NCBI GenBank assembly: GCA_035510455.1 | Contig: DATKHB010000003.1 | Coordinates: 1-64,000, forward strand | Source of the DNA: DATKGL01 sp035510455 | GTDB taxonomy: Bacteria > Patescibacteriota > Saccharimonadia > Saccharimonadales > UBA4665 | Direction of reading: 5' to 3' | Length of the DNA stretch: 64,000 bases | Shown here: piece after piece, positions 49,651-57,061 of the stretch | How positions within the stretch are numbered: the first letter of the stretch is position 1 | How the letters are laid out: each line of letters begins with the position of its first letter | The notes under the pieces: model-generated | Databases searched by the model: none | What the model saw: the letters and a program-made list of their open reading frames with translations, nothing else | Told to the model about the DNA's origin: nothing | Translations under genes and position numbers: made by a program

Positions 49651-50859
49651 ATGGAAATAAGACGTCCCGACACCCTTTCGCCAGAAACGAACGCAGCCGA
49701 GCAAGAATTAAAGCTGAGGGTGTTTGCCGAGGGCGTAGAGATTGATAGTGGTGCAGAACAAATCTGGCGTGATTTATATGAAGACGAAATAAGTCTAAAC
49801 GAGTATGCATCTACGGCGGGAGCGTGCCTGGTTACTGAAAATGGCACGTACATATCCGCTCCGTACATTCAGGATTTTACCCGTGATACCAGTATTCGTT
49901 TGATTCACGATGAGGGCTTTAAGTTGGTTGATGGAGACGCAATAACGGCTGTCGATGTTTTCCCTATTCCTGCCTATCACAAGCGAGACTATATGAGACC
50001 CGATGGCACAGTGTTGCCCTACACAAATCTAGGCGTAACGCATACAGATCGTGTCAGAATATCTCCCATCGAGGGCTGTGCGTGGCGTTGTACTTTCTGC
50101 GACTTGCCGTATAAGTTCCGTTATCAGAAAAAGCCCGAAGAAGAATTATTGAGAGTTATTGAGCTTGCTAAAGATGATGAGCTAACTCCCGCTAGGCACG
50201 TGCTAATAAGCGGAGGCACGCCTAAAGAGACTGATGAAGCCTGGATGGATAGTTTATACGAATACATCTGTTCAGAGTCACCGTTACCGGTAGATATTAT
50301 GATGCCTGCTAGAAGCGATAAGAACTATCCACGTTGGCTCGGCTCTATCGGCATGAATCAGTTATCAGTCAATATAGAGGTATTTGACAGAGAACGAGCA
50401 AGGAGAATTACTCCGTTTAAGGCCAGGACTGTGGGTGAGACTGCGTTAAAAGGTATAGACCATTATCTTGACTATATTGAGGGAGCGGTTGAACAGCTTG
50501 GCGTTGGGAGAGTGCAGTCACTCATTGTCTTTGGTGAGGCTATTGAATCCGAAGAAAGCACTTTGGCAGGTGTGCAGGCTCTTGCTGAAAGAGGAGCTAT
50601 TCCAGTCCTTAGTCCGTATAGGCCAGATGCTTCGACACCTTTAGGGAAAAAGGATAGCCCTCCTGCAAGCTATGAAGAGACGAAGCGTGTTTACGAAGCA
50701 TCGTTAGAAATATGTGATAAAGCAAGCGGCGGGGTGGTTAAACCTGGGCCACGTTGCGTTCCGTGTCAGCACAACACAGTTACATTTGATGACGGAAGCG
50801 ACTTCTATATTCCACTAGGTACTGATATTAGAACCCCGCTCAATGCCAGACCTTCTTAG
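49651..50859 (+). CDS. Radical SAM enzyme
   Basis: A 402-residue radical SAM protein. The cluster motif CAWRCTFC (CxxxCxxC, about residues 145-152) would ligate a [4Fe-4S] cluster that cleaves SAM to start radical chemistry. VLISGGTPKETDEAW (about 188) is the GGxP-type SAM contact. A second Cys pair near the C-terminus (PRCVPCQHNT, about 370) may hold an auxiliary cluster. The N-terminal 140 residues are a distinct domain, unlike simple members. The gene overlaps the next by 17 nt, so the two are surely co-expressed. The reaction is unknown. Confidence 0.85.
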   Translation: MEIRRPDTLSPETNAAEQELKLRVFAEGVEIDSGAEQIWRDLYEDEISLNEYASTAGACLVTENGTYISAPYIQDFTRDTSIRLIHDEGFKLVDGDAITAVDVFPIPAYHKRDYMRPDGTVLPYTNLGVTHTDRVRISPIEGCAWRCTFCDLPYKFRYQKKPEEELLRVIELAKDDELTPARHVLISGGTPKETDEAWMDSLYEYICSESPLPVDIMMPARSDKNYPRWLGSIGMNQLSVNIEVFDRERARRITPFKARTVGETALKGIDHYLDYIEGAVEQLGVGRVQSLIVFGEAIESEESTLAGVQALAERGAIPVLSPYRPDASTPLGKKDSPPASYEETKRVYEASLEICDKASGGVVKPGPRCVPCQHNTVTFDDGSDFYIPLGTDIRTPLNARPS

Positions 50860-51745
50860 CATTAAAGATATTGATAAGACCGAGTTCTTTACTCTGTGCG
50901 AACAGGCAGAGGCTTATAGACAATCTCCTGCTGAAAGTGTGCCGATAGACACAACTCAACAAGGAGGACTATTGTTCTTTGAATCTTCAACTCGTACTCG
51001 TCTTGGATTTGAAACGGCAGCCTGGAAATTAGGTGTAAAAACCGTTTCTATTTATGAAACTAAGGTCAACGACACTATGAGTGCGGCAGAAAGTATACCC
51101 GACACCATTCGCACGCTTAATCCCTACGTGAGTTTCTTTTGCATTAGGCACTCGGACGGAGATATTTTCAAAGACATTACCCCGTTCACTAATCGCCCTG
51201 TTATTAACTGCGGCAATGGAAGCTCCGAACACCCTACGCAGGCACTGATTGACGGCTATACGATTTTGCAGCGATTTGGCAGACTAGATAATTTGGATAT
51301 TACTATGGTTGGGGCTTTGCGATACTCTCGGGCGGCTCATTCGCTAATGCAACTTTTGTCTAATTTTAGCGATGTAAATGTGTTAAGTCTGACAGAACCA
51401 GAACTTGCCTTTACCGATACTGAGGTGGAAGCCTTCAGTCACAACGGAAACTCGTACCAGCAATCTAGTACGCCCGATTGGAGAAGTGGACAGATAGTCT
51501 ATTGTGCTGGCTTCCCTCCCAAGACACCAGGTGGAGAATACTCTCAAGAGGTCAGAGATCGTTATAAAGTTACGAGAAGTATAGCCGATTCGCTGGGTGA
51601 TGGCATTATTATGAATCCTCTGCCACGAATTGATGAAATAGATCCAGAAGTTGATGAAACACCACAAGCTCATTACTTTGACCAAAATGAACTGGGCTTG
51701 TATATGCGTATGGCTATTCTTACTCGATACTGCCTAAAGTCCTAG
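50843..51745 (+). CDS. Aspartate/ornithine carbamoyltransferase-like protein
   Basis: A 300-residue protein of the transcarbamylase family, which normally joins carbamoyl phosphate to an amino group. Carbamoyl phosphate residues are present: STRTR (about 50-54), HPTQ (about 132-135), and PLPRIDEID (about 256). The second half resembles PyrB. But the loop that carries Lys84 in E. coli PyrB (S-x-x-K-G-E-T) reads MSAAESIPDT here, so the Lys is missing, and the aspartate-binding Arg229 region is also not recognisable. A changed acceptor or a non-carbamoyl reaction is likely. It overlaps the radical SAM gene by 17 nt, which argues against plain pyrimidine synthesis. Confidence 0.8.
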   Translation: MPDLLSIKDIDKTEFFTLCEQAEAYRQSPAESVPIDTTQQGGLLFFESSTRTRLGFETAAWKLGVKTVSIYETKVNDTMSAAESIPDTIRTLNPYVSFFCIRHSDGDIFKDITPFTNRPVINCGNGSSEHPTQALIDGYTILQRFGRLDNLDITMVGALRYSRAAHSLMQLLSNFSDVNVLSLTEPELAFTDTEVEAFSHNGNSYQQSSTPDWRSGQIVYCAGFPPKTPGGEYSQEVRDRYKVTRSIADSLGDGIIMNPLPRIDEIDPEVDETPQAHYFDQNELGLYMRMAILTRYCLKS

Positions 51746-53071
51746 CACTTGGGAATCGAATCGCTCTTTAACGTGTAGCATTTTAGTTTCTAGTTGACCT
51801 CGTGATTTATCAGTCTGTACTTGATAGCCAATATAGCCTTCGATGTAAACCGACCCTTTTTTGTAGAACTCCGCCGCAAATGATTCGCCAATCTTAGTAA
51901 ATGGAAGTTCAATCGTATTGTGATAATACTCGTCGTGAACCTCCTGTCCTTTTTCGGCAGGTAGAAGTTTACTATGAGACCAAGCGAATCCTAGTTCAGC
52001 ATCGAGCTTTGATTGAGATAATTTTACAATTTCATTGTGATGAGTTGCTAATTCTATATCTGTAATGGAGATACTTTTATGCTCTAATGCCAGCGTATTA
52101 CAGACGTATCCACCTTGATGACGAGGATTCAGATCGACAACTACTAAATCACCCCTGCGGTTGATTAAAAAGTCGCAGCCAAACAGACCCCGATAGCCCT
52201 TATTTGCTAAGTAGTTTCCGATGGTTTTTGTAATACCGTAAATCTGTTTGATGTGCTGTTTTTTAGCGATACTGGGATAGAGGTTGCCTAGATAACGGTT
52301 ACCCTGGAGAATCTGGTCGGAAATTACAAGTATGTATACTGTACCCTCTTGGTTGATGAAAGCGTTTACATTCGGAGCAAGCACGATGTTTTCAAAGATA
52401 TCTGAAACTATGAAATGATTTTTCTTATTGACCGGTCTAATGTGAGTCAGAAACTCGTGAAGCATTTGTCGATCGTAAATCAGCCCACTTTCGTTACCAC
52501 CAGAGGTGTAAGCTGCACTGAGATAGCACGGTACAATCTCGTTGGCACGCTCCAGCAATGTATCTTTATTGTCAAAAATTCGAGCTGTATTGTGGGGAAG
52601 CCCTAGTTTTTTGAAGAGTTTTAGTTGGTTGATTTTATTATCGTAGACTTTTGCCAATTTACTATCAGGACCAAGTACGGTGTAGTCGCTCGGCAAGTCA
52701 AGAAATGAAGTCGTAAACGGATATACATATATAGTTTCTTGCTTCTTTAGCAGTTTTGCTGATATTTTCTGAATCGTTTTGTTTTGAGCAAACTCAACAT
52801 TTACGTCCTCGTAATCCGGTAAGTATACGACCGGTTTGCCAAGCTCTTTCATTAACTTATAGCTTCTCTCGTTGAGGATTATGTAGTTTGCCACATCGTA
52901 GTGCTTACCAGGCCAGGCGTTTAGAACACGGATCGGCCTGAACTCCTTGCCAAATCTTTTAGAAAGCGAAACTGCCATAGCCGTGTTCATATACTCAAAG
53001 CGAGGCCCATGCAAAGAGAAGAAGTATTCTACGTCGTTTGTGTAGATGTCTTTGTCTAATAAATAATCCAT
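51734..53071 (-). CDS. ATP-grasp ligase
   Basis: A 445-residue ATP-grasp-fold protein. The Mg/ATP-binding end motif reads VVVDLNPRHQGGY (about residues 312-324), and FGCDFLINRRGD just before it is the usual preceding strand pair. Such enzymes activate a carboxylate with ATP and join it to an amine or thiol. The N-terminal 120 residues form the pre-grasp part. It is convergent with the carbamoyltransferase-like gene and overlaps it by 12 nt. The set could assemble a modified amino acid or peptide. The substrate is unknown. Confidence 0.8.
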   Translation of the reverse strand: MDYLLDKDIYTNDVEYFFSLHGPRFEYMNTAMAVSLSKRFGKEFRPIRVLNAWPGKHYDVANYIILNERSYKLMKELGKPVVYLPDYEDVNVEFAQNKTIQKISAKLLKKQETIYVYPFTTSFLDLPSDYTVLGPDSKLAKVYDNKINQLKLFKKLGLPHNTARIFDNKDTLLERANEIVPCYLSAAYTSGGNESGLIYDRQMLHEFLTHIRPVNKKNHFIVSDIFENIVLAPNVNAFINQEGTVYILVISDQILQGNRYLGNLYPSIAKKQHIKQIYGITKTIGNYLANKGYRGLFGCDFLINRRGDLVVVDLNPRHQGGYVCNTLALEHKSISITDIELATHHNEIVKLSQSKLDAELGFAWSHSKLLPAEKGQEVHDEYYHNTIELPFTKIGESFAAEFYKKGSVYIEGYIGYQVQTDKSRGQLETKMLHVKERFDSQVLGL

Positions 53072-53207
53072 TCATTTCATAGTAGCATTTCAATTGAGCT
53101 AAAAAGCGAGTGATTTTTTAAGTCCCTGACTGTCTAACGTTTACCTGCCAATAGCAGGTGGAGCAATTGAGCTACATCTAACAGAGGTAAATAATCAAAA
53201 TTACTCC

Positions 53208-53235
53208 TTGACATCAGTTAGCTCAAAGTTACAAT
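53208..53235 (+). promoter_or_regulatory. Promoter of the recombinase operon
   Basis: -35 TTGACA (53208-53213) and -10 TACAAT (53230-53235), spacer 16 nt. A 30-nt leader ends in AAGGAGG before the TTG start at 53266. This classical layout differs from the leaderless core genes. A small hairpin ACCTGC/GCAGGT lies upstream, near 53143-53159. Confidence 0.65.
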
Positions 53236-53265
53236 CCCCTTATATCACTAAATAAGGAGGCAACC

Positions 53266-54231
53266 TTGAGTACAACAGATGAGAACAACACTAAAAATAA
53301 TGAGGTAAAGGCTCAAGTGCCATTTTCACCGTCATTGTTGAAATCAGCAATCCAGAAGTCAGTACGGAGAGGCGATGTAGACAGGGCGGTGAGAACAGCC
53401 AAGAGTCTTATTCAATTAAACGAAGTAGACGCACTGCGTAGGCTCATGATAATCCCAATCGAAGACTGCATACTACCGCCGGATTACGATAAATACGCAG
53501 CTATGCTTACAAAGGTCAGTAGCAAAGGCAGTGTGCCATTGACCGAGGCAGAGAAGACAATGGCACTATCAATAATTGCTGATGTTGCCAGGTGTGAATG
53601 GCGTGATTTAGACGTAGGCAACCCAGATGATGAGGGCAAAGATTACGCAATGCAGCCAGTTCAAGGCAATAAAGAGAATGATCTGGTAAACGCCCTGTTG
53701 TATCGGCAACGAATAGGAGGCAGCTATTGGGACAGAATTATGTTAGCGCAAATGGCTAGAGTTTGGAATCGCAGATTCGCTGAAAAGACCTGGGATATTG
53801 AAAAACTGGAGTCGTATTTTTCAGGCCAAGCCATAGACTGGAATGATGTTCCATACGCAACTGTAGACGATATTATGCTTGAAGTGGTGGATATGCACTG
53901 CTCAGGTATTTTGCAAATGCTACTGAAGATAGATTGGGTTAAAGACCTGATCCGAAAAGAAATACCGTTTAATAAAAGAGATTGGCTAGGCTCTGATATG
54001 AGCGACCATAACCTGCTGGAACAGATCATGTGGTGTACTAGATCGAGTATCAATTACAAGAAAAATGTTTGGGAGACAGTAGCAGGTAAGGATCGGCCGG
54101 TAAGTTGGTTATTCGCAGATAAAGTACCGGAAGAAATGTGGCCGGTTTATGAGCATATAACAGAGTTGACTAAAGAAGAGACAGACAACATCAGTAGATG
54201 GGTCATAGCCAAGCAAGGTGGGAACAAATAA
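53266..54231 (+). CDS. RarA C-terminal-like helical protein
   Basis: A 321-residue helical protein with TTG start, six nt after a perfect AAGGAGG. Residues 22-75 (LLKSAIQKSVRRGDVDRAVR, then LRRLMIIPIEDCILPPDY) resemble the C-terminal helical domain of RarA/MgsA clamp-loader-like ATPases (S-A-I-x-K-(A/S)-x-R-R-G-D...RL-x-x-I-x-x-E-D), but no AAA+ ATPase domain is present. The rest (about 130-320) is unrecognised and Trp-rich. It is coupled to the tyrosine recombinase by a TAATG overlap, so it may be a recombination or replication accessory factor. The resemblance is by eye. Confidence 0.55.
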   Translation: MSTTDENNTKNNEVKAQVPFSPSLLKSAIQKSVRRGDVDRAVRTAKSLIQLNEVDALRRLMIIPIEDCILPPDYDKYAAMLTKVSSKGSVPLTEAEKTMALSIIADVARCEWRDLDVGNPDDEGKDYAMQPVQGNKENDLVNALLYRQRIGGSYWDRIMLAQMARVWNRRFAEKTWDIEKLESYFSGQAIDWNDVPYATVDDIMLEVVDMHCSGILQMLLKIDWVKDLIRKEIPFNKRDWLGSDMSDHNLLEQIMWCTRSSINYKKNVWETVAGKDRPVSWLFADKVPEEMWPVYEHITELTKEETDNISRWVIAKQGGNK

Positions 54232-55166
54232 TGACCACAGACCTAATACTTGCAAGGAGGTATACTAGAGATAACGCTTATGAAGTGTTCGACACCCTCG
54301 ACGTGTCGGAAGCTACCAGGGCGGACTATACGGCGAGACTCATGCCCTTCTTGAGCTTCGTAGAGGATAAACAGTTTAGTATAAATACTTTCTTGGACTT
54401 CAAGCGTGAGCTTAGGGGTCGAGATGACTTGTCAGCATCATCAAAAAACAAATATCTCGTTGTCGCAAGGATATTCTTGAAAGAGCTGAATAGGAGAGGG
54501 ATTTTACCAGTGGACATAACGCATAACATACGGAACTTCAGGCTGGACAAACGGCACAAGGTTAATGGCCTTGATGAGCGTGAAGTTGAATCACTTGAGT
54601 GGTGGTGTCAGGCTCATAGTGTAGAAAAGCCCAGAGAAGTGGCGATCATGTGCCTTCTGTTTTATCAAGGGCTTAGACTATGCGAACTCAGCAGATTAAA
54701 CTGGGAGGACGTACTTTGGAGAAGTAACCAGATACTTATAAAAGGTAAAGGCAGGGATGATAAAGAAACCGTTTTGCTGCACCCAGTGTCAGTCAAAGCC
54801 ATTAAGCAATACTATAGAGTAAGGCAATACTTAGAGCTTGAGACAGACAGACCGAGGGGCGCAATGTTTAGAAGTAGGAGCGTCCCCAGTAAGCAAGGAC
54901 GGATTACCACTAGAGGCTTGAGGCACATCGTGAAAACTGTCTTCGAAGAACAAGGTATCGAAAAGACTTGTCACGGTCTGAGACACACATTTGTTACCAG
55001 ACTGGTTAAATACTTCAATGGTGATATTACGAAGGTAGCTCAGTTCTCAAGGCACAGGAGTTTAGAGATGGTACAGGTATACAATGATGCTGTGCTACTG
55101 GAGAGCGATTACAAAGGCTATATCAAGGCTTTCGGCGACGTTAACCTATTTATACCTATTTACTGA
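54231..55166 (+). CDS. Tyrosine recombinase (phage integrase/Xer family)
   Basis: A 311-residue site-specific recombinase. The N-terminal SAM-like core-binding domain (about 15-95) is followed by a catalytic domain with Arg in FYQGLRLCELSRLNWED (about 145-161), Lys in LIKGKGRDDKE (about 172), HGLRHTF (His-x-x-Arg, about 255-261), and SRHRSLEMVQVYND (about 281-294) with the second His and the nucleophile Tyr. I start at ATG 54231 (TAATG overlap with the gene before), not at 54198, which would overlap it by 34 nt. It may mobilise the island. It is not of the integron IntI subtype as far as I can see. Confidence 0.88.
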   Translation: MTTDLILARRYTRDNAYEVFDTLDVSEATRADYTARLMPFLSFVEDKQFSINTFLDFKRELRGRDDLSASSKNKYLVVARIFLKELNRRGILPVDITHNIRNFRLDKRHKVNGLDEREVESLEWWCQAHSVEKPREVAIMCLLFYQGLRLCELSRLNWEDVLWRSNQILIKGKGRDDKETVLLHPVSVKAIKQYYRVRQYLELETDRPRGAMFRSRSVPSKQGRITTRGLRHIVKTVFEEQGIEKTCHGLRHTFVTRLVKYFNGDITKVAQFSRHRSLEMVQVYNDAVLLESDYKGYIKAFGDVNLFIPIY

Positions 55167-55566
55167 AAAAACTACCGCTATTCAAAGTTATTAACGTTCA
55201 GTGCTGGACACATGCAAGCCACTCCCTAGCTAAAGGCTGTTCATGACTAGCTGTTCAGCACAAAAATCAGGGGGGTGTCTAGGGGAATGTACAGCACGGC
55301 TGCTGAACGTGACTAGGTTCTAAAAAATATACTTCCGGTTTTAGATTAGCTCACAGGGGTGGGGTTAGCAAAAAGTCTGTCATTTGAGTTGCACAATGGG
55401 CTAACAGATACTACAAGATACGACTGCTTCAATCTGTTACAGGTCATATTTGACCAAGCCCTCCAGACACTCGTTTGACACAGTTCTTTAACAGGTTAAT
55501 TCCCCTATTTCTAATTACAGTCATTACAAAAACCTCTATACTTGTTTTAGTTGGAGGCAACCGATT
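55167..55566. other. Non-coding region with inverted repeats (possible att/control region)
   Basis: 400 nt without a credible gene. ACGTTCAGTGCTG (55194-55206) and its inverted, interrupted copy CAGCACGGCTGCTGAACGT (55292-55310) flank a third partial copy, GTTCAGCAC (55253-55261). The last contains a CAGCA/TGCTG palindrome. The place just downstream of a tyrosine recombinase gene fits an attachment or resolution site. The right part holds a promoter for the next gene: -35 TTACAG (55515-55520), -10 TATACT (55537-55542), spacer 16. Confidence 0.45.
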
Positions 55567-56280
55567 ATGCAAGGCGAACAAGCATATAACCGTGCTGTTT
55601 ATGAAGTCGTACAAGAAATTATCAGGCAGCTACTCCTGCACGATGGAGCTGACTTTGATTACAAGTTCCAGAGCGAGAATCTAGGTATCACTTCGCTGGA
55701 GCAATTAAAGATACTGAGGTTGCTGTCCAACAAAAAGATTATTAATTTCAAGCAGCATGTGCGTCAAAAGGGAGGCGATTGGAGCGACGATGATATTCGA
55801 GCGATTTACTATGATCGGTTTGAAATAGTAACGACTAAGGAAAAGTTAGATCAATATGCAGCTAGTCTGAACACGTCTAACACAGAGGTGCCACGAATGA
55901 GTGCGAACACTGACAAAACCATTATGTGTACGTTGCAAATGAAAGATAGGGATATGGTGCTCAAAGTTGGCGAATATCCAGAGCAGAAGATCGGAAAAAT
56001 GTTAGAGGGTCGACCGCTTTATAGATTGATGGCAGCTTTATCTGGCAAGCCTCCAGGTGTGTTTGTAACGAGCGCTGATGTTCTACCCAACGTAGACGAT
56101 CTATGGCAACTGTTTGCGAAAAGTAATTATAGCTATCTAGCTCCGTTCTTTCAACATTCCAAGAAGCGTATTGCGTTTTTCCCGACCATAGAATTATCCA
56201 TAGATCAAGTGCTCTCGATATTATCGAAAGTTACCGACAAATATCGACAAAATGTCGCTGGTATAGCAAAAAATCTATAA
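55567..56280 (+). CDS. Hypothetical protein
   Basis: A 237-residue soluble protein of unknown family, preceded by GGAGG 9 nt before the ATG. The N-terminal half is helical. LGITSLEQLKILRLLSNKKI (about 40-60) could be a winged-helix-like segment. The C-terminal half is mixed alpha/beta. No catalytic motif is seen. It lies between the recombination region and the serine recombinase operon, so it is probably an element-encoded accessory or regulatory protein. That is inference from position. Confidence 0.5.
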   Translation: MQGEQAYNRAVYEVVQEIIRQLLLHDGADFDYKFQSENLGITSLEQLKILRLLSNKKIINFKQHVRQKGGDWSDDDIRAIYYDRFEIVTTKEKLDQYAASLNTSNTEVPRMSANTDKTIMCTLQMKDRDMVLKVGEYPEQKIGKMLEGRPLYRLMAALSGKPPGVFVTSADVLPNVDDLWQLFAKSNYSYLAPFFQHSKKRIAFFPTIELSIDQVLSILSKVTDKYRQNVAGIAKNL

Positions 56281-56348
56281 CTCCAACGACCGACAGTAAA
56301 CCGGAGTTGATTTGGGGTCGTTATTTTCGTGTTACCCTTCGGGTTACG

Positions 56349-56534
56349 ATGAACGACGAGCAGCTAATCATGACGGTTAAAGAGCTTCGCAGTATAGCTG
56401 GCGAAGCTGTTGCTCACTTGAGCGATGAAGAGCTTATCAAAAGCATTGTGAACTTAGATTTTCTGGCTGGTTTGTATGTTAAGTGGGGTTTTCCCAGAAA
56501 GGAGGTAGCCGATAAGGTAGAAAGCGAAATGTAA
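56349..56534 (+). CDS. Small helical hypothetical protein
   Basis: A 61-residue acidic helical protein (MNDEQLIMTVKELRSIAGEA, then DEELIKSIVNLDFLAGLYVK). I start at the ATG 56349; a longer frame from 56307 lacks a ribosome-binding site. Its size, charge and place upstream of a recombinase suggest an element regulator. No family is recognised. It is followed by a strong hairpin at 56563-56600. Confidence 0.5.
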   Translation: MNDEQLIMTVKELRSIAGEAVAHLSDEELIKSIVNLDFLAGLYVKWGFPRKEVADKVESEM

Positions 56535-56562
56535 AACACAAACACCGGTTGCCTAATAACTG

Positions 56563-56600
56563 ATACGAGCCTGGCTTGTTGCCTCAGGCCAGGCTCGTAT
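56563..56600. terminator. Strong 13-bp hairpin
   Basis: ATACGAGCCTGGC and GCCAGGCTCGTAT pair perfectly around a 12-nt loop. The sequence after it (TAAAAATAC) has no T run, so it is either a weak terminator or a structured regulatory site between two gene groups. Confidence 0.5.
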
Positions 56601-56640
56601 TAAAAATACTCAAAAATAACTATTAAGAAAGGGGTTGAAG

Positions 56641-56787
56641 GTGAACTATCAAGTAATCGACGATTGGTTTAAAGCAGAATTAAAAGAATTGATGCGTCGC
56701 TATAACAGCAAATTGCGTAGCGAGGTAATCAAGCGTGGCATTAGACGAAAAAAAGAAAGAATTAGTGCTGGTTCAAAAATCCGCTAA
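56641..56787 (+). CDS. Small basic protein, possible excisionase-like
   Basis: A 48-residue very basic protein with GTG start: MNYQVIDDWFKAELKELMRR, then SKLRSEVIKRGIRRKKERIS. AAAGGGG lies 6 nt upstream. The basic tail suggests DNA or RNA binding. It is the first gene of the short group leading to the serine recombinase, where recombination directionality factors are often found. That role is an inference. Confidence 0.5.
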   Translation: MNYQVIDDWFKAELKELMRRYNSKLRSEVIKRGIRRKKERISAGSKIR

Positions 56788-56833
56788 GGTCTATTGTCTT
56801 AGTTTGTATTTAAGTCACAATTAAGGAGGGAAT

Positions 56834-57061
56834 ATGAGTAATTTAGATCTATATCGTTTCGTTTGGGTCATTGTTATCGAAGATCCAGCCATCGGTTTCG
56901 GTCAGGAAAACGTAGTTTTCGGCGTATATCAGTCTGAGGAGACAGCCGAAGAGTGGCACGAGAAGCTGATGAACGACGAAGAAAAGCAAAAACATGTCAA
57001 ATACTTCATCGAGCAAGTACCAATGTATTTAGACATCAATAGTCTTGAGGGGGAACTATGA
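56834..57061 (+). CDS. Small hypothetical protein upstream of recombinase
   Basis: A 75-residue acidic protein (NLDLYRFVWVIVIEDPAIGF, then EETAEEWHEKLMNDEEKQKH). TAAGGAGGG lies 5 nt before the ATG. It overlaps the serine recombinase start by 4 nt (ATGA), so it is co-translated with it. It could act as a partner or directionality factor. No family is recognised. Confidence 0.6.
   Translation: MSNLDLYRFVWVIVIEDPAIGFGQENVVFGVYQSEETAEEWHEKLMNDEEKQKHVKYFIEQVPMYLDINSLEGEL

Noticed and set aside
50843..51745. Annotating the transcarbamylase as pyrB
   Set aside because: The Lys84 loop and acceptor Arg are not conserved, and no other pyrimidine gene is nearby.
54231..55166. The island's tyrosine recombinase as the integrase of the cassette array
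   Set aside because: It is about 39 kb from the array, lies in a different element and shows no IntI-specific insert that I can recognise. A role in trans cannot be excluded.
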